From Aquatica leii (lineage: Eukaryota > Arthropoda > Insecta > Coleoptera > Lampyridae): a stretch of 64,000 nt of DNA. The notes beneath the pieces are model-generated. The model was not told where the DNA came from. It saw only the letters and a program-made list of their open reading frames with translations, and made no database searches. The stretch spans positions 11,211,123 to 11,275,122 of the forward strand of contig CM069435.1 in assembly GCA_035610365.1 (NCBI GenBank). Direction: 5' to 3'. Position numbers and translations under genes: made by a program. Position 1 is the stretch's first letter. The number at the start of each line of letters is the position of its first letter. Below, piece after piece: positions 1 through 9,529 of this stretch.

Positions 1-2347
1 CTGTAAAAACGCATTAGGCACATCAATTATAAAAACGCTATTACTTTTTTTTTAAATTAAGTCGATGATACAGTGACATCTTTATATTATAAATATGTTT
101 AGAATGCAAATATATTTATAAAACCTAATATAGATCATTAAATTAACTAAAAATCTTGAAATTGCTGCTGTGCGAACGATACAAGACGATGTTGGCTGAC
201 AAAATTAAAGATTAAAGAACTAAATAAAACAGGAATCCGCACACCACAACTGCATGCTATTACAATCTTATTGCTCACGTTTTAAGATTATTACTAAACC
301 ACTGCAGAAGTCTGTGCACAAACATCAATGATCTCTACAATCCAAAATATTATATGTACCTACATTTAACTAAATTAAACTACGCTCGTCGTTAAAACAT
401 AACATAAAAAGTGAATAAAACTTTTAACTATGTCTAAAATGAAAAAAACCTACGTGGTAATTTCAAATTAATATCCGAGGAATAATTTGTTGGCTAACAT
501 CTTGTATCGTTAATGGTGAGAAAAAAGCGATCATTTGAAGCATATAACATTATTTTATAGGCGAATAAAATGAAAGAAAATATTTCGGACGATGGTACAT
601 CCAATATTAGTCTTATCCGTATTACTCTACGTTTCATTGCCGTCCCTTCGAAATGGTTAAACTTTTATTGTCTTTTGTTGTATAATTGCTGTAGGGTCGT
701 AAAAATGACAGATAATTAACACTTGTTATGTACTATGTATCTAATGACTAAAAAAATCGGAAACATTACCAGAAATAATAACGTTTATAATCTCAAAAAT
801 TGTGGTAATTTAAAAAAAAACAAAAAATAACAATTACTGAACCACACCATTTTTGAAGAGGGGAAAAAGAATAGTATTTTCCAAATAGTACTAATTTCGG
901 ACCATAAACAGTTTTTTTTTTTTCGAGTCTCAATATTTTAAATACAAACGCACTATAGCATACTTTGGAAAAAATAATATAAAAGCCAAATGAATCAAAA
1001 CTTAAATAAATGGCACAAAAACCAAAAAACATGTTTTCATTTTTAAAACTTAGTAAAAACAAAATAAACCTTACACGTATATTTCTACAAAAAATTGTAT
1101 AGCAAATTCATAAAAAATTGTGCCAAACGAAGCAGCAACCAAAAAATTCTAAAATAAACATCTTTAAAAATTCAAGACTACCTTTCTTGTATAAACAACC
1201 CTCGCGTAGCTGTAATAATATAAAATATTGCAAAAATAAAACATTAAGTGTTTTCTCTCAAAAGATAAAACGTATTTGTGAGTTACGACAAAATACAGTT
1301 TATTTATCAAGAGATTTATCAAAATCTACAAATGCAACTTATTTTGTTTGTGTATACAATCGAAGTATGCATTATTAATAAAAAAGTTCGCAAATCTTGT
1401 TGTGTGAAAAGGATTTTACGCGTTTGTAAAAACATCAATCGCATTAAATACGAATGCAACAAATACAGTTTTTTGAGAAATTGTTACATGTGCATTAGTA
1501 GTCTGGAAAAAAAAGGAAATTATCACAAATCCATTAATGTCAAATACAAACCGTTTCTAAACTACATAATAGCGTTTTATAAATGATTGACATATATTTG
1601 CATAATAAATACTATAGGAACGGTAATTTAAATCTATTACAAAGTACTATTCAATCAGATAAAAAGATTTTCAGTACATGATATGTTTGAAACTTTTTTC
1701 GAGCATTTTTTCAGCGCGAATCAAATACTGATCGGTTTTACATATTTGTCATATATCAAAGTTATTAGGAAAGTCAATGCTATTCCTAAATATTTCATCA
1801 AAATGCTCAGTTAATTAGAACCGCTGGAAATTTACATATTTTCCTGGAATTGTATAAATATTGATTTAATCTGTTAAAGCATTTCATCCCTAAATATCGT
1901 TTTAAATTAATATGCAAAAACAACCACCGCCAACATGTTGAGGTAAGCTAAGTTTGTTATTTCAGATTGCAATTAAGCAAATCCAGCAAACGCACCTTAA
2001 ATTCATGTTACAAACTAAGAAATCACTGTTGCAACCTGTTGATATAATAACGCAAAATCAACAACATTTTGTTGATTTAATTTGAGCTTGACTTAAACAT
2101 TCTTGAGCTGAGCACGAGCGCGATTTAAAACGCATTGTGCACGTGACGCTGTTAAAATTTCCGTTGTATTTAACGGAAAACATAATTTAACAGGTAGTTA
2201 AAAATGTCATCAGATAAAAATCTCGGTTCACCACAATGTAGCCCAGGTCAATGTAAATACTGGCGTCTTTCGGTAATATCATGATAGGCATTTAACTGTT
2301 ATGGACAGAGATCATGCAAACATGCCAAATAAAGGAAGTTGACTCAC
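1..2347. other. AT-rich non-coding stretch
   Basis: Very AT-rich sequence with many homopolymer runs. The only open frames are short, low-complexity and lysine/phenylalanine-rich, as expected by chance in AT-rich DNA. I see no domain, RNA gene or transposon end. If the signal-peptide exon at 2348-2444 is real, this stretch begins with its downstream intron. Confidence 0.6.
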
Positions 2348-2444
2348 CGTCTGCGAGGACTTGGCCGTTCAGTAGAAATATTAGAACGGCGGCCAGGATT
2401 CGTACCCCGGGGTCCTTAACTCCGGGAACGCCACCATCGTAAAC
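2348..2444 (-). CDS. Probable host exon encoding a signal peptide
   Basis: On the minus strand a GC-rich 97-base island is bounded by a good acceptor (pyrimidine-rich tract then TTTAG at 2449-2445) and a strong donor (ACG|GTGAGT, intron from 2347). The frame running straight through gives 32 codons: VYDGGVPGVKDPG, then a hydrophobic run RILAAVLIFLLNGQ, then VLAD, which reads as a signal peptide core and an Ala-x-Ala-like cleavage site. The exon starts in phase 0 and ends in phase 1, a common arrangement for leader exons of secreted or cell-surface proteins. It has no in-frame ATG, so the start would lie in an exon further right; the next exon lies to the left, perhaps outside the window. I do not recognise the protein. 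The composition contrasts sharply with the AT-rich flanks. It could still be a chance GC island. Confidence 0.5.
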
Positions 2445-4369
2445 CTAAACGAAATAAAAAATAATGCAAGGAACTATTTCAAACCCTTTCCAAGGCGCAT
2501 CCTCCTCTCGCTTCTTCAACAACATACAAACACTATGACACTAATATTAACAATAAACAACACGAATTGCGATCACAGTTGGTTATTAATCCCCACATTA
2601 ACTATACTAATTTTTAGTCAAAAAAAGTTTCACTATTCCTTATTTTTAAACTAACAACTACGCTATTTCGAAATTTACACTAAAACATTGTTGGAATATA
2701 AACATGTTCGTTACACACATAGAGAACGCACTCCGAATAAAATATTGCAACATTTTTGAGTTTTTTTTACTAAAACACAGAGCGTATAAAGTCGTCATTG
2801 CGAATGTGTTAAATTCATTTCCCAAAAAAATTTCTTTCTGTGTTTCCAAATGCAGTTAGTGCGACTTGGTAGAGCTTCCATGATTTAACGTTTTCATTAA
2901 CTTTGCATTAAAATACTACTGTTTTAGCGGCGTTAAAAAAAATTTAAATCCAACAATCACATAAAAAAATTAAAACGCGCTAAGGGAAATAAAAATATTG
3001 ATTAATACACAAAAAAAGGTTATAAAAAATGTATTTAATAAAAATGAATTATCGCTTTTGCACGTGTGTATTACGATACTTTTGGCAAGCGTGCATGATT
3101 GTTGGTAGCGTAGGAACTACTGAACGTAGGGCGTCTGGACGCCTAACGTCGAACGCCAGCGCCCTCGTGAAAATACCAACATGTGCGCCGGTCACCCCTT
3201 TCATATACAGATTCACAGATTAGTGTCTCAAGTACTTATTCTTTACAAGTACAAATCTACATTGAAATGTTAATGACAAATCAAAATTCCCGCAACTTTA
3301 ATTAAAACAATCTCAAATTTCAAATCGGCGAAAGATAATTTTCACTGTGCAATTTTGTATTCTAAAAGTTTGAAAAAGTCCTAAAGATAATTCTTGAAAA
3401 AAAACTTCATTGTAACTTTGACGAAAATTTATGTTTAGTGACAACCATCTTAACCTCTAAAGAGTTACCGGTAGTTTTCTCATTTTTTCAAATATAATTT
3501 CGCATTTCTCAGTGCTTAGTAACATTGACAAAGTTGATCCGTTTAAATTTATATTTTCAAAAAAAAGTCTAGTTTGAATTTGAACTTTTAAGTTTTGATA
3601 GCAATAGTCTGTTATAATAACAACGTAAAGTTTAAATTCCCATAAGGGGATGAAAATTCCCAACAGACATACAGCGTAGCACATATTTAGAAATAGTAAC
3701 AAGTAACTTAGTACATTCATAATGAAACAGATAAATTAGATCTTAGCACCTAATTACGTTAAAATAATTAATAAAAATCCTCATTCATTAATTATTTATC
3801 ACAAACTAGCAAGCTTTAAGAAACATTATTAACATAGATAAATTATCGTTATGTTCGTTAAAACGCAATTTCCTAAAACTCGCAAGGTAAGAAAAATCTG
3901 TAGAAACGCGCTTGTATAGAAAACACTCAAAACCGAACTGGTAGAAAAATTACCCAAGTAAACATGGCTACGTGAATTATTAAAAAACTGTTACAAAAGA
4001 CGGCGGAAATCCGTTAAAACTACATCAAAATGTAGAAATTTGATATAATGTATGCATGTAGAATAAAAAGAAAACGCACGGTTTCACAAAACAAGAATAT
4101 TTACAGAATTTATCTATTTATTACTGAAAAAATGGATATATAAATGTAATAAGATAATTGTTTAAACTTTCGGTGGTTTATTACCGTGTCACACTTTTTT
4201 AATTTTTACATTTCGTTTTATTAAATCGTTGTAATCAGCTTATTAAATGGTAAGAGCCAATGTTAAACAATTGCTGAGAATTAATGAACGGTGTTTACAA
4301 TAAAAGTAGCAGTAGATTCTACTTTAAAAACACGTTAATCAAAGATATTAGACTTTAACGTACTGAAAC
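2445..4369. other. Non-coding stretch with one GC-rich patch
   Basis: Mostly AT-rich with no convincing gene. A GC-rich patch at about 3100-3210 is open on both strands: 64 codons on plus from 3029, about 50 codons on minus from about 3203. It lacks convincing splice sites. It could be an upstream exon or promoter-side sequence of the gene with the exon at 2348-2444, or a repeat fragment; I cannot decide. Confidence 0.4.
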
Positions 4370-4620
4370 GTTCAGCTTCGAGAGCTTATCGTACTTTTTA
4401 TCCATTTCAGGAACGTTTGGGAAGGTTGTAGAAAATTCTCGGGATAGATAACAGAAATATATAAAAACGATTGAAAGAGAGCATAAGTCAGTTATTCGAA
4501 GTCGGCAGTGTTAAGATGTTTTAATAAATAAGCGATTAACGCGCGTGTTCGAGATAAATATAACGGAATATAAACGTACGTGCTTGTAATGTAAACAAGT
4601 GTCAGTTTTAAGATAAACAG
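4370..4620 (+). mobile_element. Probable solo LTR fragment of a gypsy-like element
   Basis: The segment carries a complete-looking core promoter (separate entry). About 45 bases downstream of the initiator (about 4510-4560) match at roughly 80 percent by eye the sequence at about 7384-7430, which lies just upstream of the gypsy gag relic at 7470. Both share an AATAAATAAG(C/T)GATTAACG core. A promoter followed by a transcript-start region that is repeated at the 5' end of a gag gene fits an LTR (R-U5). The LTR ends were not found, so the boundaries are approximate. The alternative is a host promoter whose gene is missing. Confidence 0.4.
4406..4493 (+). promoter_or_regulatory. Heat-shock-element array, TATA box and initiator
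   Basis: From 4406 to 4443 the sequence reads as eight consecutive 5 bp units alternating TTCnn and GAAnn: TTC, GAA, TTT, GAA, TTG, GAA, TTC, GGG at 4406, 4411, 4416, 4421, 4426, 4431, 4436, 4441. Five match the heat-shock-factor unit exactly and three have one or two changes. A TATATAAA box follows at 4458-4465. An arthropod-type initiator TCAGTT lies at 4488-4493, its A 30 bases from the TATAAA start, which is the canonical spacing. No heat-shock-protein gene follows; the next feature is the Academ end at 4907. Confidence 0.6.
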
Positions 4621-4906
4621 AAGTTATCCGCAGACATTATTTTTCGAGTGATTGTAATACATAAATTAGTGTAAGTCCTAAAGATCGTTAGATTTAATTA
4701 GCTCGTGTAGTTATAAACGTGTAAATATTTTGTGTATAAAAAAATTAGTTTTAAAATTCGTTACAGTACGTTAAATTAGTTACAACTCAAACATCAAATT
4801 TTCCGCAATTTTCTTATTTGTCTGTATTTCTTACCAGATTGAATAACACTGTCCCAAATTCAATCTGTTTTAAAGCCATCATTTGGTAATACATCAACAT
4901 TTGTTT

Positions 4907-5265
4907 TAGTCCGGTCAAATTAGTCATAAAAATAATGGTCAAATAATGAAAATTGCGGCAGAGCTAAATTTTGGTAGAGACCTTGGGTACACTATTAGAA
5001 ATAAAGCGTCAAAAGTCCCCATCGATCTCATGTGTTACAAAAAAAAGTAATTTGGGGTCAAGGGTCAAAATTTGAGGATTTTTGGATTTTTTTCGAAAAA
5101 AGTAAGTTTTATCAAAAAAAGTATCACAGACAGAAATTATAGTTTTTAAAATTATTTACAAAAATGGTGCTTATACATTTTGTTCTAAAAAGCACCATTC
5201 CTGACATATCGCGATTCTAAAAGTCGAAGGAGTCACGTTCTACATAATATGCACATATATGCCAC
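4907..5265 (+). repeat. Left terminal inverted repeat of the Academ-like element
   Basis: Pairs with 14197-14520 in inverse orientation. Conserved blocks include TAGTCCGGT at the tip, AAATTTTGGT(A/G)GAGACCTTGG at 4965-4984, the (C/T)ATCGATC(T/C)CATGTGT block near 5021, and a shared ATATCGCGAT and AGTCACGTTCTAC near the inner end. The left copy has about 35 extra bases relative to the right. Confidence 0.8.
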
Positions 5266-5480
5266 ATAGTCAGGCACTTAATACAACTAAAAAAGCCTAT
5301 TTGTGTCTTTTACATGTATAAACCTGAGAATATACACTCAAAAAAAAAACTCAGTCCCTTAGTTAATCCTCTCTACCCGCTTGACCTTGAATAACATCTG
5401 GCTACTCTATTGTCCGCGTGACGACGCTCATATACCTGCTTCTTTTCGAGAAGCATAAGTGAAATATACTTTGGAGTGAA

Positions 5481-6820
5481 TATACGCATTTATTACTGGC
5501 GTCTATTGCTTTATTTGCAATAAACTTTTGACTGAAAGTATCGCAAGAGGTGATGAATTTGCTGATTATTTAAAAAGCTAAAAGTCCGTTACAATTCACG
5601 TTGATTGCCGAAAATCGTACACCCGGAAAAGTTAAATCGGTGCAGTAAAAAGACAACATGAGAATGAACAGGCCAGTACTTCAAAAGTAAGTCCACCTCG
5701 TACTAGTGTGCAAGTAAGTGAATTCGACTTTTGTTTGAAAAAATTCTGCTTATTTTGTGCCGATGAAGCGAATGAAGAGGCTGAAAAAAAAGGAGCGCAG
5801 AATATTCGAAGAAAAATTTATAAAGTTGCTACACTTACATTCAAAGAATCCCTTTTGAAAATAGCTAAAGATCGTACTGATGATGTATCAAAAGCTGTCA
5901 TTGCACGCATTAATTTTAAGTATGATTTAGTTGCTGCTGGAACTAAATATCATGACAATTGTCACACATCTAAGACCTAATACTGTCGGTAAAATTGGTC
6001 GTCATCAAGATGAGGCGGTAAACTCTGCGATGGACGAAATTTTTAAATCCATAGAAATTAGTGATGATTGCCAGTTTACGTAGGATGAGCTAAAAAATGT
6101 TTGTGAAAATGTAGCTTTAGATAACAAAATTATAAAAATAAGATTGAAGTTAAGTATGGTAATAGAATTATTATTACAGAAAAGCTTGGAAAATTAACAT
6201 TCATTTGTTTCGTCGACAATTACCAAGCCATTTTAAGTCAAGCGTGGTGTGATAAAAAATACCTGAATACAAAAGAAGAACGGTTGAAAATTTTGAAATC
6301 TGCGGCATCAATCGTTCGTGAACAGGTAGAACGCTCGATGATGTAAACAACGATATTCCACAATCACTGTCATATTTTTTGGAACAACTCATTCTTAAAA
6401 ACAATCATCATAACTTGGGTCATCATCTGAAGTTAGTTTGTACAAATATTAGCCATAACATAATGACTGCTGTTCGGCTCAGAACCTTTAAATATAAACT
6501 ACTGGCTCTTCCAGTTTTTTTTTCATAGGCGGTTTGGTTCGAAACGTCTCATACAAATTTCTCGTCTTTTGGTTTATGTGCATGTTATAGTAGAACAATA
6601 AACTATGAAGCAGCAGCAGTTTACATTCGTCCGTCGCATATTTTATCACCAGTAACAGACACATTTATTCAATGCTGACATAAATTCAGTATTACTAAAA
6701 GGGCCTATGCCATTAGTAACTGAAGTCCTTTCAGCAAAAGATTTTCGCAAGATATGGTGTTGCAGGATATAGCAAAAAACATGTGCAAAATTTTGAACCG
6801 GTGTGAAGTTAGCCATAGAT
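5481..6820 (+). pseudogene. Academ-like protein, N-terminal part (broken)
   Basis: A patchwork of frames reads as one protein. It begins near 5490 with a CxxC pair (CFICN), then DEFADYLKS, a DCRKSYT segment and a polar linker. The longest intact stretch is 5708-5980 with a second CxxC (CLFCADEANEE), TFKESLLKIAKDRTDD and TKYHDNCH, which looks like a second zinc-binding cluster. Further fragments (LGKLTFICFVDNYQA, FLEQLILKNN, VYIRPSHILSPVTDTFIQC) continue to about 6700 with several stops and shifts. The reading stops near 6820-6920, where a PLE-B fragment interrupts it, and resumes at 12366. By family resemblance this is the upstream half of the Academ transposase-nuclease. The original start codon is not identifiable. 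Confidence 0.5.
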
Positions 6821-6920
6821 TTCAGCCATAAAAATTAATTTCCAGTTTCTCATCTTATTAACGAATTAGAACTATAACAAAGTGATATATCTTCTAATAT
6901 TGTTACTAAATAATAAAAAG

Positions 6921-7176
6921 TGGTTAACCACTTATCGAACCTCTAAAACAACTTAAACTTTACTAAGTAATTTTGTTAATTAATTAATCTGTTACGCTAA
7001 ATTGATTTTGTACGCTTGAACGCTTCATCGAACATGTTTTTAGTATATAAGCTCCAGTAGTTTCTAAGTTTGTTAGTATTCACCTGATGACGATTGCAGA
7101 TACCACAGCAATCGAAACGTTGTGTATATTCATTTCAAAAAAAAAAAAAAATAATAAACAATGAAAGTTCAACAGA
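6921..7176 (+). mobile_element. PLE-B tail-to-head junction fragment
   Basis: Nearly identical (a handful of differences over about 220 bp, by eye) to the reverse complement of 61040-61235, the end of the PLE-B gene and its terminal repeat. It starts in the last codons of the PLE-B protein (LIEPLKQLKL, then the TAA), runs through the terminal repeat with its hammerhead-like hairpin, and continues into the first ten codons of the PLE-B gene (ATG at 7161, MKVQQNVITS), as at 62349. One end of the protein therefore joins the start of the next copy, as in tandem PLE dimers; only the junction survives. Confidence 0.75.
7084..7118 (+). ncRNA. Hammerhead-ribozyme-like core in PLE-B terminal repeat
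   Basis: CTGATGA (7084-7090), then a hairpin with 6 bp arms GATTGC / GCAATC, then GAAAC (7114-7118): the two conserved catalytic boxes of a hammerhead flanking stem II. One unpaired C follows CTGATGA. Stems I and III are not obvious by eye, so activity is uncertain. Hammerhead motifs are established in the terminal repeats of Penelope-like elements. Confidence 0.55.
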
Positions 7177-7469
7177 ATGTTATTACTTCGAATATTTGTC
7201 AATATTTGGAAAAAAAAAAATTTTAACAATCCTCATAGTTAAAACCAATTTCTGCATGAACGCTTATTTTTCGCAATGACATGCAATTCTGATTTTTGTG
7301 CAAATTGACGTAGGGATAAAATAAGCATTAATAAACAACATATCAAAAAATTAGGATGTGGTTACTTAAGTTAAGAAGACTGTCGTTTTAAAATAAATAA
7401 GTGATTAACGTGTGTGCTAAGATAAATAAATAAAATTCTAGAAGTTTAAAATAAAAAATACGAGCGAGC

Positions 7470-8194
7470 ATGGAAAATCAAATAAAGACTATTGATGATC
7501 AAATACAAATTAGTGTAGGAAATCAAATCAAAATTGTCGAGGAAACTCAAGCAGATATGTTAAATTTCAGAAAAGGACTATGGTAAGTTTTAGAAAACGG
7601 AAACCTATCAATGAATGAGAAAATAGAAGCAATAGAGACCAAATTAGAAGAATGAAACTGCTTGAAGAAAGAATAAATCGAATGAATTGTCACGGCAAAG
7701 GTAGCGTCAGGAGCGAGGACTTACTAATGGATCAACGAAAAGAAACCACTCAGAAGTTTAAGACTGTACCACCAAATTTTGATGGAAAACTCCCACGGTT
7801 AACATACTACAAGCAGTTTAAAGCCGCAGCTACAGTTAATGGTTGAAGCAACAAGTAGAAAGCGGCGTTTTTAATAGTGGCTTTACGTGGAAAAGCGCTT
7901 GGGATTTTCCAGACTGTTCCTGACCACTTGCAAGAAAATTACGAATTCTTAATTTCACGTTTAGAAATGAGATAAGGAGATCCTCATCAGTTACGGAGAG
8001 TCTTCAAGAGTTTGAGGCTGACATCGCCATATCGCGTATCCTACACACCAGATACTTTCCTAAAGCAATTGGCTATTCAAACCTTTGTCGACAACCTCCG
8101 AGACAATGAAACGCAGCAAACTCTACGGTTAGCTGGACCTAAGACACTGGATGACCCTTTAGTGTATGCCTTGGAGTTGGAAGCAGTAAAATAG
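7470..8194 (+). pseudogene. Gypsy gag (broken)
   Basis: Begins with an ATG at 7470 and a glutamine/isoleucine-rich coiled-coil-like start (MENQIKTIDDQIQISVGN). After frameshifts comes the capsid-like block at 7652-8194: TVPPNFDGKLPRLTYYKQFKAA, a helix-rich region with FLIVALRGKALGIFQTVP, then LAIQTFVDNLRDNETQQ and DPLVYALELEAVK. This order (P-x-FDG...YxxQF...LRGxA...F...FI.GL.D) is typical of Ty3/gypsy capsids. Stops occur at 7843 and 7971, and shifts occur between about 7600 and 7652. A short basic tail follows but no intact zinc knuckle. Confidence 0.6.
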
Positions 8195-8469
8195 GCATCG
8201 CAACGAGATGGTTATGAACTCCGCTGAGCTGCAGAAGTACCCGCGCAGACACTAAAAAGCAGCGAGAAGATAGCGCGACAAATGCTTCGGGAAAGTGGAG
8301 CGACGTCTTCAAACTACGGTGAAATAAGGACGTAAGACGACATCGTGCTAAACCTAAAAAGAAGACAAGAAAAGCGCTCGAAGATTTTGAACGAATTCAC
8401 TAAAAGAAACAAAAGCTCATCTCATCTAGTTATGTATCGGAGATTACCATTTAAATAGCATCGCCTAGA

Positions 8470-9160
8470 AAGCAATTACATACCATTTATCTCTATAGCA
8501 AGATTAATGGACGAAGTATTGAGTTACTGGTTGACATGGGAGCGATAAAGACCATCATTGGTCCGGACATATTACAGGAAAATGAGAAGACATCACCAGT
8601 AACAGTATGACTTTGAACCGCAACGTGCAAAGATATACCTACACACGGACAAGTCAAAGTAACCATTGCTTTGTGAAGTGGAGTACTCGACCATAAAAAA
8701 CTGGTAGCCAACATCACGGAAGAGGGTATCCTGGGAATGGACGTTATAAAGAAGAACGATGTCCTGAAGATCGATAACGAAAAAATTTCTTTTCATTCGT
8801 CAGAGAAGGCAGCCGTGCGAGTCTTATTTAGTGAAATCGTAATTCTGCCTGGAAGCACTAAAAGTGTGGTGATGGCACGCCTGGAGATTTCAATCTCCTA
8901 GTAGGCTATATGCGCACTATTGAACCAATGGAGGGTGACTTGATAAAATACAGACTACTGGTTGGCATAATATTAGTACGAGTGAAAAATGCGGTGCCAG
9001 TAAGGATGTAGATTGTCAACTCAAATTCAGTAACGTTCAAAAAGAAGACAGTGATAGGTCAATGCACGACCCAATATCTAAAATTTTGAGATGTGAATTC
9101 TAGTGAAGATACGTCGCCGAAGAAGTGCCCACAACATCTATTGAACATTCTTACCTACAA
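8470..9160 (+). pseudogene. Gypsy aspartic protease and linker (broken)
   Basis: A retropepsin-like fold can be read at about 8490-8770: KINGRSIELLVDMGA, where the catalytic D-T-G has become D-M-G, then TIIGPDIL, PTHGQVKVTI, and ILGMDVIKKNDVLKIDN in the position of the conserved ILG(M/A)DF region. The following MEGDLIKYRLLVG...VRVKNAVPVRM and GQCTTQ segments match the linker between protease and reverse transcriptase. Several stops and the mutated catalytic motif show it is dead. It ends just before PLE-A. Confidence 0.6.
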
Positions 9161-9168
9161 ATGCAAGT

Positions 9169-9180
9169 CGATGTGATATG
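9169..9180 (+). repeat. PLE-A target-site duplication, left copy
   Basis: The 12 bp word CGATGTGATATG occurs here and again at 12354-12365, exactly flanking PLE-A. Confidence 0.7.
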
Positions 9181-9515
9181 TAATAGCGAAGGCTTCCACG
9201 GCCGGAATCTATACTAACATTAGAATGTCTTCCGGGTTTGGGCCGTGTCATAGTTGCAACCGAAGCTGCCAACGTTTCGCCCACTTTCGTAAGGGGCTTC
9301 ATCAGGGCGTGAGATAAATCGCAAAACTCAAACAAGCAATCGAAATCTAACTAAGAACTTCTCAAAAGTTAGGTTATCCACTTGTAAAACAAGCCATAAC
9401 CTAAACTATGAAAAGGTAAGAATGAAAACGATAACCTGAAAAAGCAAACGAAAATCTAACAAAGAACCACTACTGAGTTAGGTAATCAACTTGTGAACCA
9501 AGCCAGATTCTAAAC
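9181..9515 (-). repeat. PLE-A terminal repeat, downstream copy
   Basis: The first 103 bases are identical, as read, to 11961-12063 in the same orientation. From 9211 onward the stretch matches 12353-12064 in inverse orientation, so it is at once a direct repeat and an inverted repeat of the opposite end. Confidence 0.8.
9274..9305 (-). ncRNA. Hammerhead-like core in PLE-A (downstream copy)
   Basis: On the minus strand CTGATGA (9305-9299), a GCCC/GGGC stem II with one extra base after CTGATGA, and GAAAC (9278-9274). It is followed by a plausible stem III closed by a TTCG loop (arms CAGC/GTTG extended by GTTG/CAAC). Stem I was not evident. Confidence 0.55.
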
Positions 9516-9529
9516 TCCGTAGAAGTGAC

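Larger units (their letters stand above)
7360..9168 (+). mobile_element. Gypsy-type LTR retrotransposon relic (LTR edge, gag, protease)
   Basis: A 1.8 kb relic lying inside the Academ-like element. It opens with an LTR-like edge related to the 4.5 kb promoter segment, followed by gag and protease relics. The reverse transcriptase is missing. It ends at or next to the target duplication of PLE-A (9169), after which Academ coding sequence resumes. The gypsy/Academ boundary is therefore hidden under the PLE-A insertion site. Confidence 0.6.

Noticed and set aside
793-1586. Short frames of 86-102 codons near the left end
   Set aside because: Lys/Asn/Ile/Phe-rich sequences expected by chance in AT-rich DNA, with no domain and overlapping each other on both strands.
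4488-4800. Possible heat-shock-protein gene after the HSE promoter
   Set aside because: All frames after the initiator are closed within a few codons, and neither the sequence before the Academ end nor that after 14520 shows chaperone coding sequence.
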